A stretch of DNA of 64,000 nucleotides from Pseudomonas brassicacearum subsp. neoaurantiaca (GCF_013608025.1 NZ_VDLV01000033.1:124001-188000), one strand, 5' to 3'. Shown: positions 24,055 through 33,518, counted from the stretch's first letter. Translations and numbers: made by a program. Notes: generated by a model from the sequence alone, not told the origin.

Positions 24055-24264
24055 ATGCCAGACCACAACGAAGCCCTAGCCAGCGCGTTGGAGCTACTGC
24101 TGATCAATCAGAACGCAATAGGCGCAGCTGTTGAAGAACTCTCCAAGTGGGTCGCAGAGCGAGGTTCAGCCGACGTTGCAGACAACGTCGCGACAGCCTT
24201 GGAAACACTAGACCTGAATGCCGATGGAGTTGCCAACGCAATTCGAGTGCTACGTCAGGGCTAG
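24055..24264 (+). CDS. Small acidic protein inserted between D and E
   Basis: A 69-residue acidic helical protein (MPDHNEALASALELLLINQN) with an AAGGAAG ribosome site. It is not part of the conserved lambda-type head order and is followed by an intrinsic terminator, so it looks like a moron. Function unknown. Confidence 0.6.
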   Translation: MPDHNEALASALELLLINQNAIGAAVEELSKWVAERGSADVADNVATALETLDLNADGVANAIRVLRQG

Positions 24265-24284
24265 AACTACAAACAATCTTTTGA

Positions 24285-24305
24285 ACCCGCTTCGGCGGGT
24301 TTTTT
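24285..24305 (+). terminator. Intrinsic terminator before the capsid gene
   Basis: ACCCGC-TTCG-GCGGGT followed by TTTTTT, 18 bases upstream of the capsid ATG. One of a series of such hairpins placed directly before structural genes. Confidence 0.75.
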
Positions 24306-24322
24306 CATTCTGGAGTGTACCC

Positions 24323-25318
24323 ATGGCCGATATCGCCATTTTTGACGACGAAGCGTTTGCCGTACCAGCGCTCACCGCAGCAATCAACGAACAACCCTAT
24401 CTGCCGGGCCGCATCAGCAGCCTCGGCCTGTTTCAAGAAGAGGGTGTTGCTACCCTGACAGTGCAAATCGAGAAGGACGGCGACACCTTGGCGCTGGTGC
24501 CAGCAGGGGAGCGCGGTTCTTCGGGGCTGGTGGTCAGTGCCAGCAAACGCAAGATGATTCCTTTCAACACCGTGCACCTGCCGGAACGCTTCACTATCAA
24601 GGCCGACGAGATCCAGGGCATCCGGGCGTTCGGCACTCGCACCGAGTTGCAAGCGGTACAGGACGTGGTGAACACCCGACTGGCAAAAGCGCGTCGTCAG
24701 CTGGATGCCACGCACGAGTTTCAGCGCATGGGTGCACTCAACGGCCTGATTCTGGACGCCGACGGTTCGACACCTCTGTTGGACCTATACGCCACCTTCG
24801 GAGTGTCCCGACAAAAACTATCCATGGGGCTGAACGACCCGAGCACCGAACTGCGCGTTAAGTGCGGGGAGGCGCTGGACATGCAGGAGGACGCGCTGGG
24901 CAGCGTCACCAGCACCGGCTCCCGCGCCTTCTGTGGCAAGAATTTCTGGAACAAGCTGATCGTTCACAAGTCGGTCAAGGAAACCTACATCGCCACGCAG
25001 CAAGCGGCGGCATTGCGTGGTGACGCTCGGGAGAGTTTCGAGTTCGGCGGCATCGTCTGGGAGCGCTACCGTGGCAAGGTGGCCGGTGTGGCCTTCGTCC
25101 ATGACGACAAGGCGCTGCTGGTCCCTGAAGGCGTGCCGGACCTGTACATCTCGGTGTTCGCTCCGGCTGATTACATGGAAACGGTCAATACCCAGGGCAT
25201 TCCCTACTACAGCAAGCTGGAGCCGTTGCCGTTCAACAAAGGTGTGGCCGGCGAAGCGCAATCCAACCCGCTGCACTTGTGCTCACGGCCTCGTGCGCAG
25301 ATCCTGCTGGAACTCTGA
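24323..25318 (+). CDS. Major capsid protein (lambda gpE type)
   Basis: A 331-residue coat protein. The N-terminus ADIAIFDDEAFAVPALTAAI and the motifs FNTVHLPERFTIKADEIQGIR and YMETVNTQGIPYYSK are typical of the capsid E family. ATG at 24323 follows TGGAG. It forms the shell with the decoration protein. Confidence 0.92.
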   Translation: MADIAIFDDEAFAVPALTAAINEQPYLPGRISSLGLFQEEGVATLTVQIEKDGDTLALVPAGERGSSGLVVSASKRKMIPFNTVHLPERFTIKADEIQGIRAFGTRTELQAVQDVVNTRLAKARRQLDATHEFQRMGALNGLILDADGSTPLLDLYATFGVSRQKLSMGLNDPSTELRVKCGEALDMQEDALGSVTSTGSRAFCGKNFWNKLIVHKSVKETYIATQQAAALRGDARESFEFGGIVWERYRGKVAGVAFVHDDKALLVPEGVPDLYISVFAPADYMETVNTQGIPYYSKLEPLPFNKGVAGEAQSNPLHLCSRPRAQILLEL

Positions 25319-25320
25319 TA

Positions 25321-25635
25321 GTGAGCTTTCGCGAACTGGTCGGCGACCTGGACAACACGGTATTCGATGTCCTCGGCGACACGGTGCTGATCGAAGGTCG
25401 CCCGGTCCTGGGCATGTTCTCCGCTCCATGGTTACAGCCCAAACTCGGCCGGATTAACACCGGCCTGCGCGAGCCGCATCTGGTCATCCGCGTGGCGGAC
25501 GCCGAGGGCGTCAGTGAGCGGCAAGCGGTCGTGGTCGACCTGCCGGTGCATGACGGCGGTGGTAACTACATCATCGTCAGGCCGGAGCCCGGCGGTGATG
25601 GTTTGGTGACTCTGGTGCTGAGGAAATCCCCATGA
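25321..25635 (+). CDS. Head-tail attachment protein (gpFII-like)
   Basis: A 104-residue protein beginning (V)SFRELVGDLDNTVFDVLG. The GTG at 25321 lies two bases after the capsid stop; an earlier ATG within the capsid gene is unlikely. Pattern and position fit the Phage_attach/FII family, which joins head and tail. Confidence 0.75.
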   Translation: MSFRELVGDLDNTVFDVLGDTVLIEGRPVLGMFSAPWLQPKLGRINTGLREPHLVIRVADAEGVSERQAVVVDLPVHDGGGNYIIVRPEPGGDGLVTLVLRKSP

Positions 25636-26294
25636 GCGTCGGCAGCTACGTCAAGCAATCGGCCAACAGCGGCATGATCACGCTGCAGGCTGATCGGTCG
25701 GACCTGAAAGCGTTTGCCGACTTCGCGGCGCTGGTGCCCAAGGCTTCCCTAGCTGCACAGCGCCGAGCCATCAACAAAACGCTACGGTGGTTGCGAACCC
25801 ACATTGCCCGCACCGTCAGCCGGCAGGAGCGCATCGCGGTGTCTGCCGTCCGGCAGCGCCTGCGGGCCTACCCGCTTTCCGGCAATGGGCAAGGCAAGCT
25901 GTGGTTCGGCATCAATGCGATTGAGGCCAGCCGTGCGGGTCGACCACGACAATCACGGTCGGGTGTTTCGGTAGCTGGCCGTCGATATGAGGGGGCGTTT
26001 TTCAAAAAGGTCTATGGCAGCCGGCCCGACATCTGGATTCGAACCGCGAGCAAGCACTTCAAGGCCAGCGACTACCCCGAGAGTGAGGTGTCTGGCGGTG
26101 GTGGGGCAAGCTCAGGCTGGATCTCGGAGAACGACAGCCGCTTTCCACTCGCCAAGGCCAAGATATCTCTGGAAGACGTCCGGCCGCACTTCGAGTCATG
26201 GACCAAGCGGGCGCACCAACGCCTGCTTGAGATCCTGGGGCAGGAACTGAACTTTGAACTGCAGAAGTATCTGCGAGGATCTGCCCGTGTCTGA
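25632..26294 (+). CDS. Minor tail protein Z-like
   Basis: A 220-residue basic protein of the prophage minor tail protein Z type (ALVPKASLAAQRRAINKTLRWLRTH is the conserved region). In lambda gpZ is needed at tail completion. Here it precedes a P2-like tail, at the junction of the two modules. Overlaps the neighbours. Confidence 0.8.
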   Translation: MSVGSYVKQSANSGMITLQADRSDLKAFADFAALVPKASLAAQRRAINKTLRWLRTHIARTVSRQERIAVSAVRQRLRAYPLSGNGQGKLWFGINAIEASRAGRPRQSRSGVSVAGRRYEGAFFKKVYGSRPDIWIRTASKHFKASDYPESEVSGGGGASSGWISENDSRFPLAKAKISLEDVRPHFESWTKRAHQRLLEILGQELNFELQKYLRGSARV

Positions 26295-26811
26295 CTTCAA
26301 TCTTGAGCTTTTGTATCAGGCTGTTGAGGCTCATATCGACCAAGCGGTTCCAGGATTGGCCTGCGTGCGGACCATGCCCTATATGGCCGATCACATCGAC
26401 TTGCCTGCTGCGGTGATTGAGTTGGTCGAGCTGGAGCCCGGCCGAGATCCGGGTACCGGGGAGACGGCGCTGGTTGCGCGTTTGGAGGTGCGCTTCATCG
26501 TTGGCGGTGAGGATGCCGAGTGCCAGCAGAAAGCGGCATTCGCCGCCGCACAAATGGCCGTGCTGTTGCGTATCCAGACATGGGGGCTGGAGGTCGAGCC
26601 CGCCGAATTCGTCCGGGCAGCCCAAGACTGGACCCGACCCGAGTTAGACGGTTATGCCGTCTGGGTCGTTGAGTGGACGCAGACTATTTACCTCGGTGAG
26701 GAGGAATGGCCCTGGCCCAACCAGCCACCTGGTTCCTTGCTCTGGGGCTTCGGCTCTGAAACTGGACCAGGAAGCGAAGGGAGCTACCTGCCTCCGGAGG
26801 AACTGGCATGA
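26287..26811 (+). CDS. Phage tail protein upstream of baseplate V
   Basis: A 174-residue protein starting (V)SDFNLELLYQAVEAHI. It occupies the same place relative to baseplate V as the tailocin gene at 49782-50294 and shares its tail-terminator-like layout (RFIVGG, WTQTIYLGEEEW compared with SFSQTLYLGPT). GTG 26287 overlaps the end of the Z-like gene. Role in tail completion is inferred. Confidence 0.65.
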   Translation: MSDFNLELLYQAVEAHIDQAVPGLACVRTMPYMADHIDLPAAVIELVELEPGRDPGTGETALVARLEVRFIVGGEDAECQQKAAFAAAQMAVLLRIQTWGLEVEPAEFVRAAQDWTRPELDGYAVWVVEWTQTIYLGEEEWPWPNQPPGSLLWGFGSETGPGSEGSYLPPEELA

Positions 26812-27368
26812 CCTACGCGAGCGCGCAGCATGACCGCATGCTGGCCGGTCTGATCATCCCTTGTCGCGTGGTTGGGGTGGATTTGGCGGCCGGCATGGTT
26901 CGGGTGTCTGACGGCGGGGATTGGACCAGCGCCTGGGTGCGTTGGCACAGCATCGCCGCCGGCAAGGCCCGTCACTGGCGTTCGCCCAGCCTGGGTGAAC
27001 AGGGCGCGCTGATCAGCCCGAGCGGCGAACCGGCACAGGGCACCTTTGTGCCTGGGTTGTATGGCAACGCCGGAGGCCAGCCAGATAACCGCGACCACGT
27101 TGAGGTATGGCGCTTCGATGACGGTGGCTCGCTGGTCTACGACTGGCAGGCCAGCACCTACAGCATCACTGTGCCAAGCGGCACCGTGACCATCAAGGTC
27201 GGAGGCACCGAAGTGGTCGTCACGGACGGCGCAATCAACGCCTCGGCGGGCGACATCACCCTGGCCGGTAACGTGCTGATCAACGGCCCGTTACGCGTCA
27301 CTGGCGACATCAACGGCGGTGGCAAAATCATCGACACCACCGGCAACACGCCGAACCACAAACACTGA
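26808..27368 (+). CDS. Baseplate assembly protein V (prophage)
   Basis: A 186-residue gpV/gp45-type spike. The OB-like part (GLIIPCRVVGVDLAAGMVRV) is followed by the repetitive beta-helix region (TVTIKVGGTEVVVTDGAINA) and a C-terminal HKH tip (TPNHKH), which suggests an iron-binding apex as in P2 gpV. It pierces the outer membrane on contraction. Confidence 0.88.
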   Translation: MTYASAQHDRMLAGLIIPCRVVGVDLAAGMVRVSDGGDWTSAWVRWHSIAAGKARHWRSPSLGEQGALISPSGEPAQGTFVPGLYGNAGGQPDNRDHVEVWRFDDGGSLVYDWQASTYSITVPSGTVTIKVGGTEVVVTDGAINASAGDITLAGNVLINGPLRVTGDINGGGKIIDTTGNTPNHKH

Positions 27369-27387
27369 GCCAGACGTTTATCCACAA

Positions 27388-27407
27388 CCCGCCGCGTGCG
27401 GGTTTTT
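27388..27407 (+). terminator. Intrinsic terminator after V
   Basis: CCCGC-CGCGT-GCGGG followed by TTTTT, 20 bases before the next ATG. Confidence 0.7.
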
Positions 27408-27426
27408 GCATTTCTGGAGCATACCT

Positions 27427-27675
27427 ATGAGCAAAACACGAACAGCGACGGAGCCGCAGCCTGCTGAAGCGGCGGCGCCTGAACCCGCCCGATCTGAGCT
27501 GCCGGCCACCATCGGACCGGCGCGAGTATTTCGCGACACACGCTTCACCTCGCGCACGCTGATCATGCCCGACGGCCAGCCCGTGCCGGTGGTCGCCGGT
27601 CAGGTCACAGCATGCGGAGATGAGCAATACGCCTTTTTGAATGCCCACCCGGATCTGCAACCGCTGACAGAGTAA
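27427..27675 (+). CDS. Small Ala/Pro-rich phage tail-region protein
   Basis: An 82-residue protein starting MSKTRTATEPQPAEAAAPEP with a disordered N-terminus and a C-terminal part RTLIMPDGQPVPVVAGQVTA. Its counterpart in the tailocin may be the 69-residue gene at 55494-55703. Function unknown; ATG after TGGAG. Confidence 0.6.
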   Translation: MSKTRTATEPQPAEAAAPEPARSELPATIGPARVFRDTRFTSRTLIMPDGQPVPVVAGQVTACGDEQYAFLNAHPDLQPLTE

Positions 27676-27680
27676 ACGCC

Positions 27681-28007
27681 ATGATCGGAATGGACCGTCG
27701 CACGGGGCAGCCGCTGTCAGGTTCGGCGCATCTGCGGCAGTCCGTGGAAGACATTCTCAGCACGCCGGTCGGCAGCCGCCGCATGCGGCCGGAGTACGGC
27801 AGTCATCTGCGCCGTTACGTCGACCTGCCGGTGAACGAGGGCTGGAAAAGCGCGGTGCAGGCTGAAGTCGCCCGCGCCCTGGGGCGCTGGGAGCCCCGCT
27901 TGAAGTTGGAACGCGTGCGGGTCACTGCTGTGGTGGATGGTCAGATCATCCTGCAGCTGACGGGCTCCTATATTGGCAACGGCGTAGTGCTGGAGGTTAA
28001 CGTATGA
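27681..28007 (+). CDS. Baseplate protein W / gp25-like (prophage)
   Basis: A 108-residue protein of the GPW/gp25 baseplate wedge type (DRRTGQPLSGSAHLRQSVEDIL, RRMRPEYGSHL). Lysozyme-fold wedge proteins initiate sheath attachment. Starts MIGMDRRTG like the tailocin W at 50921. Overlaps J by four bases. Confidence 0.9.
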   Translation: MIGMDRRTGQPLSGSAHLRQSVEDILSTPVGSRRMRPEYGSHLRRYVDLPVNEGWKSAVQAEVARALGRWEPRLKLERVRVTAVVDGQIILQLTGSYIGNGVVLEVNV

Positions 28008-28885
28008 GCACTATCGACCTTTCGGCGCTACCGGCGCCGCAAGTGTTGGAAAGCCTGGATTTTGAGGAAATGTATCAGGGGCAGTTGGCGACCTTTCGCG
28101 AATACATGGGCGACAACTGGAGCGCTTTATTGGAGAGCGATCCGGTGACCAAACTGCTGGAATTGGGCGCCTATCGACGCATGCAGAACCGGGCCAGGGT
28201 CAACGATGCAGCCAAGGCGCTTTTCCTGGCTCACGCCACGGGCGCTGACTTGGAGCAGCTGGCCGCCAACGTAAACCTGCAGCGTTTGGTCATCCAGGCT
28301 GAAGACTCAACTGCCGTACCCCCAGTTCCTGCGGTGCTGGAGAGTTACGAGGCCCTGCGCGAGCGCGTTCAACTGAGGTACGAGGGGTTGACCACGGCCG
28401 GGCCGCGAAACAGCTACATCCTGCATGCCCGAAACGCCTCCGGTCTGGTGGCGGATGCCACGGCAGAAAGTCCGGCGCCGGCCGAGGTGGTGGTGACCGT
28501 GCTGTCACTTGAGGGTGACGGCTCGGCCATTCCCGAGCTACTGGCCGAGGTGAGCACTTACCTCAACGATGAAGACCGGCGACCTGTCGCAGATCGATTG
28601 ACCGTACAAGGCGCAGAGATCCTGCCGTATCGCATCGATGCCGTGGTGTACATGGCCGGCACGGGCCCGGAAAACGAGGCTGCGCTGGCCGAGTGCAATG
28701 CGCGTCTGCAAGCCTGGATCAATCCACGTCGCCGGCTGGGTGTTGAGGTCGCCCGTTCAGCCATTGATGCGCAGCTCCATGTCAGCGGCGTGGCTCGGGT
28801 TGAGATTCCTGGCTGGCAAGACATTCGACCCACCAAAGCGCAAGCGGCGTGGTGCTCGGGCTTCACTGTCACGCGGGGTGGCTGA
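28004..28885 (+). CDS. Baseplate protein J (prophage)
   Basis: A 293-residue Baseplate_J family wedge protein. Typical are LLELGAYRRMQNRARVNDAAK and VVVTVLSLEGDGSAIPELL. Together with W and I it forms the baseplate wedge. Its TGA overlaps the I start. Confidence 0.9.
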   Translation: MSTIDLSALPAPQVLESLDFEEMYQGQLATFREYMGDNWSALLESDPVTKLLELGAYRRMQNRARVNDAAKALFLAHATGADLEQLAANVNLQRLVIQAEDSTAVPPVPAVLESYEALRERVQLRYEGLTTAGPRNSYILHARNASGLVADATAESPAPAEVVVTVLSLEGDGSAIPELLAEVSTYLNDEDRRPVADRLTVQGAEILPYRIDAVVYMAGTGPENEAALAECNARLQAWINPRRRLGVEVARSAIDAQLHVSGVARVEIPGWQDIRPTKAQAAWCSGFTVTRGG

Positions 28886-29490
28886 TGAAAAGTTTGCTAC
28901 CGCTCAACAGCACCCAGCTTGAACGGGCAATAGAAGCGGCTATCGATGAAACCACCGATGTCCCCCTCCGAACCTTATACAACCCAGACACCTGCCCGGC
29001 GCACCTGCTTTACCAACTGGCTTGGGCTTGGTCGGTGGATCGCTGGGACGAGGCTTGGCCGGAGGAGATCAAGCGTTCGGTGATCCGCGCTTCGTTCTTT
29101 GTCCATGCCCACAAAGGCACCATCGGCGCGCTCCGGCGGGTGGTGGAGCCGTTCGGTTACCTGATTGAGGTGGTCGAGTGGTTTGAGACTGAACCAAAGG
29201 GCGTACCGGGAACGTTTGCCTTGAAGATCGGCGTTTCGGATGGGGGCATCAGCGAAGAAACGTACAAGGAACTGACGTGGCTAATTGATGACGCCCGGCC
29301 TGTCAGCCGCCATGTCACTGAACTGGCGATCAGCCTCGAGACCCGAGGGAAATTCAACATTGGTGTTGCCCTGTATGAGGGCGACGAAATCGACGTGTAC
29401 CCGCCTGCTCAGCGCGACATTGAAGTCACTGGTTCCATTGGCGTTGTCGGGCGAGAACACATCATAGACACCCTGGACGTATATCAATGA
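28885..29490 (+). CDS. Tail protein I (prophage)
   Basis: A 201-residue protein of the P2 gpI family (LLYQLAWAWSVDRWDEAWPEE is the hallmark). It links the fibre to the baseplate. ATG at 28885 overlaps the J stop (TGATG). Confidence 0.9.
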   Translation: MKSLLPLNSTQLERAIEAAIDETTDVPLRTLYNPDTCPAHLLYQLAWAWSVDRWDEAWPEEIKRSVIRASFFVHAHKGTIGALRRVVEPFGYLIEVVEWFETEPKGVPGTFALKIGVSDGGISEETYKELTWLIDDARPVSRHVTELAISLETRGKFNIGVALYEGDEIDVYPPAQRDIEVTGSIGVVGREHIIDTLDVYQ

Positions 29491-31307
29491 TTGACCAGAC
29501 CTCTCAGTTTTTCGCCATCCTTACGAACGTGGGCGCAGCGAAGCAGGCGAACGCCAACGCGCTTGGCATCCCCTGGAAAATAACCGAAATGGGCGTAGGG
29601 GATGCCAACGGCACTGACCCCATTCCCAGTGCGGCCCAAACATCCCTGATCAATGAATGGCGTCGCCGCCCGCTAAATCAGCTGCTTATTGATCCTTCCA
29701 ACCCAGCGGTACTGATAGCGGAACAGGTCATCCCACCTGATGAGGGTGGGTTTTGGATTCGAGAGATCGGCCTCTATGACGCTGACGGGGATCTGGTAGC
29801 GGTCGCGAACTGTGCGCCAAGCTTCAAGCCACTTCTGCCGCAGGGATCCACCCGTACTCAAGTCGTCCGGGTGAATTTCATTGTCAGCAGCACGACGAAT
29901 GTCACGCTCAAAATTGACCCGAGCATCGTTCTGGCAACGCGTGAATTTGTCACAGAAGAGCTGGCGCGTCAGGACTTCAAACATTCGGTGCTGGTAGCGA
30001 CGACAGCCAACATTGTATTGAGCGGCTTGCAGACGATCGACGGGGTACCGCTGGTGGCTGGCGCGTCGGTCTTGGTGAAGAACCAGACCGAAAGCAAAGA
30101 CAATGGCTTGTACTTGGTCGCCCCTGGTGCTTGGTCGCGCCGTAGCGATGCCAATACAGCGGCCAAAGTCACTCCGGGCCTTCTGGTCCTGGTCGAAAAA
30201 GGCACGCTTTACGGTGATAGCGCGTGGCAGTTGGTCACGGATGGTCCTATCACGTTGGGATCGACCCCTCTGGCATTCGAGATGGCGTTTGGCCGAACGG
30301 GCGTAGCCGAGGGCACCTACCGAAGCGTGCAAATAGACAAGTATGGCCGCGTGGTCTCGGCGAGCAATCCGACCACGGCGGCGGGCTATGGCTTGACCGA
30401 CGTTTACACTAAAACCCAAGTCGACCAATCGTTGGGGCTCAAGGCTGACCTGAACAGCCCAGCCTTTACTGGCGTGCCTACCGCTCCAACGGCAGCGGCG
30501 GGGACCAACTCCGTCCAGATTGCCAACGCCGCCTTTGTTCAGGCCGCTATCGCCAGATTGGTGGATTCGTCTCCGGCGGCAATGGATACCTTAAAGGAGC
30601 TGGCGGCAGCCCTTGGCAACGACCCCAACTTCGCCACGACAGTACTCGACTTGCTGGCGACCAAGGCGCCGAAATCAACATCGCTTGATGGCTATGGCAT
30701 CACTGACGCGCTGAAGGTCAAACCAAACTATGTGAGCCAACAGTTCCCAATAATCAGCGCTCCGACGGCCGGTGTAGGCGCAGGCGATTCGGCGATGCTT
30801 ATCCGAGAAGCCCAGCAAGTCGGCACCGGGCAAAGCAGCGACAGTTATGCGCCTGCGGTGGGGTTCTATTGGAACGGGGTCCGGGCCGGCCGGCTAATCA
30901 TGGATGCACTGGGTTTGCTCAAGTGGAACGGTGTGGCTCTACTGACCGGTACCGTCGCGACTCAGCCCGAGGTTGATCAAGGCAGCATTGACACGGCCGT
31001 GGTGACGCCGAGGAAATTGCGGTTTGGTTTTGCTGCGAGCTTCACGCCGAACGGGTATTTGGTCTTGCCCACTTTTTTGGGTGGGTTTGTTTTCCAATGG
31101 GGGACCGCGCCCAACTCGGCTCCTGCAGGATCGATGAGCACCTTCACTATCCCTTTCCCCAATAAGTGTCTCTGCATGGTTGGCTCACCATTTGCGAATT
31201 TATCCTCGGCTTTTGAGGGCGCAGAGTTTTTCAGTACCACTGAAACGACTTTCTACAGTGCAAACTCTGCCGGGAAAACCAACGCCTATTTTGCAATCGG
31301 GTATTAA
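29487..31307 (+). CDS. Tail fibre protein (prophage)
   Basis: A 606-residue fibre. The N-terminal 150 residues (FFAILTNVGAAKQANANALG, GGFWIREIGLYDADGDLVAV) form the baseplate-binding domain of the P2 gpH type. Middle repeats contain TIDGVPLVAGASVLVKNQTE, and RSVQIDKYGRVVSASNPTTA is a fibre-shaft motif. The last 100 residues (GGFVFQWGTAPNSAP) form a receptor-binding tip unlike that of the tailocin fibre. The N-terminal half is close to the tailocin fibre. Confidence 0.88.
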   Translation: MIDQTSQFFAILTNVGAAKQANANALGIPWKITEMGVGDANGTDPIPSAAQTSLINEWRRRPLNQLLIDPSNPAVLIAEQVIPPDEGGFWIREIGLYDADGDLVAVANCAPSFKPLLPQGSTRTQVVRVNFIVSSTTNVTLKIDPSIVLATREFVTEELARQDFKHSVLVATTANIVLSGLQTIDGVPLVAGASVLVKNQTESKDNGLYLVAPGAWSRRSDANTAAKVTPGLLVLVEKGTLYGDSAWQLVTDGPITLGSTPLAFEMAFGRTGVAEGTYRSVQIDKYGRVVSASNPTTAAGYGLTDVYTKTQVDQSLGLKADLNSPAFTGVPTAPTAAAGTNSVQIANAAFVQAAIARLVDSSPAAMDTLKELAAALGNDPNFATTVLDLLATKAPKSTSLDGYGITDALKVKPNYVSQQFPIISAPTAGVGAGDSAMLIREAQQVGTGQSSDSYAPAVGFYWNGVRAGRLIMDALGLLKWNGVALLTGTVATQPEVDQGSIDTAVVTPRKLRFGFAASFTPNGYLVLPTFLGGFVFQWGTAPNSAPAGSMSTFTIPFPNKCLCMVGSPFANLSSAFEGAEFFSTTETTFYSANSAGKTNAYFAIGY

Positions 31308-31310
31308 AGG

Positions 31311-31748
31311 ATGACAGCGAAGAGGCTTTACAGCATGAGCACTGGCCTGTGCTACTTGCCAGGTATTCATTCATCAATTCCGAACGATGCGGTATCCATT
31401 TCGGACGAACGCTTCAATGAAGTGTTGGGCAATCCGGTGCCGGACAAGGTCCGTAGTCATGACGCTGACGGCTTGCCGATCTTGATTGATCCACCACCGC
31501 TGAATGACGAGCAATTGGCGACGCATGAGAGACAATGGCGAGATGATGAATTGGCAGCGCGGCAATGGCTACGTGATCGTCATCGGGACGAGCAGGATTT
31601 GCAACGGGCCACCACGTTAACCGCCGAACGATTCACCGAGTTGCTTAGTTATATGCAATCGCTCCGTGATTGGCCTCAGTCAGAGCATTTTCCTGATAGC
31701 CAATACCGTCCCGTGGCGCCGCCATGGGTCGCCGAACAAACCCAATAA
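31311..31748 (+). CDS. Tail fibre assembly chaperone (prophage)
   Basis: A 145-residue protein. The C-terminal segment LSYMQSLRDWPQSEHFPDSQ is the conserved part of Tfa-type assembly proteins and is shared with the tailocin gene at 55000-55401. It sits directly after the fibre, as expected. Confidence 0.8.
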   Translation: MTAKRLYSMSTGLCYLPGIHSSIPNDAVSISDERFNEVLGNPVPDKVRSHDADGLPILIDPPPLNDEQLATHERQWRDDELAARQWLRDRHRDEQDLQRATTLTAERFTELLSYMQSLRDWPQSEHFPDSQYRPVAPPWVAEQTQ

Positions 31749-31774
31749 ACGCCCCGCACCGACGGGGCGTTTTC
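31749..31774 (+). terminator. Intrinsic terminator after fibre chaperone
   Basis: ACGCCCCG-CACCGA-CGGGGCGT followed by TTTCTTTT. The same hairpin and its flanks are identical over about 30 bases to those at 55400 in the tailocin. Confidence 0.75.
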
Positions 31775-31792
31775 TTTTCCGCTTTACCACTC

Positions 31793-31815
31793 AGGCCTCG
31801 CGTTGCGGGGCCTTT
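31793..31815 (+). terminator. Second hairpin before the sheath gene
   Basis: GGCCTCGC-GTT-GCGGGGCC followed by TTTT, about 18 bases before the sheath ATG; tandem with the hairpin at 31749. Confidence 0.55.
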
Positions 31816-31832
31816 TCCTATCTGGAGAATCT

Positions 31833-32996
31833 ATGAGCTTCTTTCATGGCGTGACCGTCACGAACGTTGATACCGGTGCTCGTGTCATTGCGTTGCCGTC
31901 GTCCTCGATCATTGGACTGGTCGACACCTTCGTCCCAGCGCCGGCCTACAGCGCGCAGCCCAATGACCTGGTGATGATCACCAACGAGCGCGAAGCGGTG
32001 GCCGCCTTCGGGCCTGATTCCGCAATGACCAAGGCCTGCCGAGCCATCTACACCCGAGCCAAGGCCGTGATCGTGGCTTGCGGCGTGGCCAAGCTGGAGG
32101 ATCCTGCCGAACAGACCTCGGCCATCATCGGTGGCGTACAGGCCAACGGTAAGCGTACCGGCTTGCAAGCGCTGCTGGATGGTAAAAGCCGATTCAACGC
32201 GCAGCCGCGGCTGCTGGTGACCCCCAAGCACAGCTCGACCCTGGCGGTCGGTACGGCCCTGGTTGCCCTGGCGGACAAACTGCGTGGGTTGGCCATCCTC
32301 GACGGCCCGAACACAACCGACGAGGCCGTCCTGGCTTACGCCGAAAACTTCGGCGCCAAGCGGGCGTTTCTGGTCGATCCCGGTGTGCAGTATTGGGACA
32401 CCACGGCGGATACCACCGTCGATGCGCCGGGCTCGGCCTGGGTGGCGGGCTTGTTCGCCTGGACCGACAGCGAATACGGCTTCTGGGCTTCGCCTTCGAA
32501 CAAGGAATTCGTAGGCATCACTGGCACCACGCGGCCGATTGAGTTTCTGGACGGTGACGAAACCTGCCGGGCCAACCTGCTCAACAACGCCAACATCACC
32601 ACGATCATCCGTGACGATGGTTTCCGCCTGTGGGGCAACCGCACCTTGTCGAGCGATCCGAAGTGGGCCTTCGTGACTCGCGTGCGAACCATGGACATCG
32701 TCATGGACGCGATTCTGTACGGCCACAAATGGGCGGTCGACCGCTCTATCACCGCGACGTACATCAAGGACGTGACTGAAGGCCTGCAGGCGTTCATGCG
32801 CGATCTGAAAGCCCAAGGCGCAATCATCAACTTTGAGGTCTTCGCCGATCCGGAGTTGAACACGGCCAGCCAGCTCGAGCAGGGCAAGGTGTACTGGAAC
32901 ATCCGCTTCACCGACGTCCCGCCTGCAGAAAATCCCAACTTCCGCGTAGAGGTCACCAATCAATGGCTGACCGAAGTGCTCGACACTGCCGCTTAA
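31833..32996 (+). CDS. Contractile tail sheath (prophage, P2 FI type)
   Basis: A 387-residue sheath. The N-terminus SFFHGVTVTNVDTGARVI, the GLVDTFVPA segment and the C-terminal domain GKVYWNIRFTDVPPAENP are typical of P2 FI-like sheaths. It proves that the tail is contractile. ATG 31833 follows CTGGAG. Confidence 0.92.
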   Translation: MSFFHGVTVTNVDTGARVIALPSSSIIGLVDTFVPAPAYSAQPNDLVMITNEREAVAAFGPDSAMTKACRAIYTRAKAVIVACGVAKLEDPAEQTSAIIGGVQANGKRTGLQALLDGKSRFNAQPRLLVTPKHSSTLAVGTALVALADKLRGLAILDGPNTTDEAVLAYAENFGAKRAFLVDPGVQYWDTTADTTVDAPGSAWVAGLFAWTDSEYGFWASPSNKEFVGITGTTRPIEFLDGDETCRANLLNNANITTIIRDDGFRLWGNRTLSSDPKWAFVTRVRTMDIVMDAILYGHKWAVDRSITATYIKDVTEGLQAFMRDLKAQGAIINFEVFADPELNTASQLEQGKVYWNIRFTDVPPAENPNFRVEVTNQWLTEVLDTAA

Positions 32997-33008
32997 GGAG
33001 CGACCTCA

Positions 33009-33518
33009 ATGGCAATGATTCCCGAAACCCTGGCGAACCTGAACTTGTTCGTCGACGGCGTCAGCTTCCAGGGCGATGTACCGAGCCTGACGCTGCCCAA
33101 GCTCACGCTCAAGATGGAAGAGCATCGCGGCGGTGGCATGGATGCCCCGGTCGAGCTGGACATGGGCATGGAAAAACAGGAGGCGAACTTCACCACCACG
33201 GGCGTACGCCGTGAGTCGTTGAAATTCTTCGGCTTGGCCGACGGCACGGCGTTCAACGGCACTTTTCGGGGCGCTTATAAAGGGCTCAAAGGCAAAGTCA
33301 CCCCGGTCATCGTCACCCTGCGCGGCACGTTGAAAGAAGTCGATATGGGCGACTGGAAAGCTGGCGACAAAGCCGAGATCAAGCATGCCGTCGGGCTGAC
33401 TTACTACAAGCTCGAAGTGGACGGCCGAACCGTTTACGAGATCGACCCCCTCGGCATGCGCCGAGTAATCAACGGTGTTGACCAACTCGCCGCCCAGCGT
33501 TCCGCCCTGGGCGTCTGA
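33009..33518 (+). CDS. Tail tube protein (prophage, P2 FII type)
   Basis: A 169-residue tube protein (IPETLANLNLFVDGVSFQGD, KMEEHRGGGMDAPVELDMG). It forms the inner tube inside the sheath. Confidence 0.9.
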   Translation: MAMIPETLANLNLFVDGVSFQGDVPSLTLPKLTLKMEEHRGGGMDAPVELDMGMEKQEANFTTTGVRRESLKFFGLADGTAFNGTFRGAYKGLKGKVTPVIVTLRGTLKEVDMGDWKAGDKAEIKHAVGLTYYKLEVDGRTVYEIDPLGMRRVINGVDQLAAQRSALGV

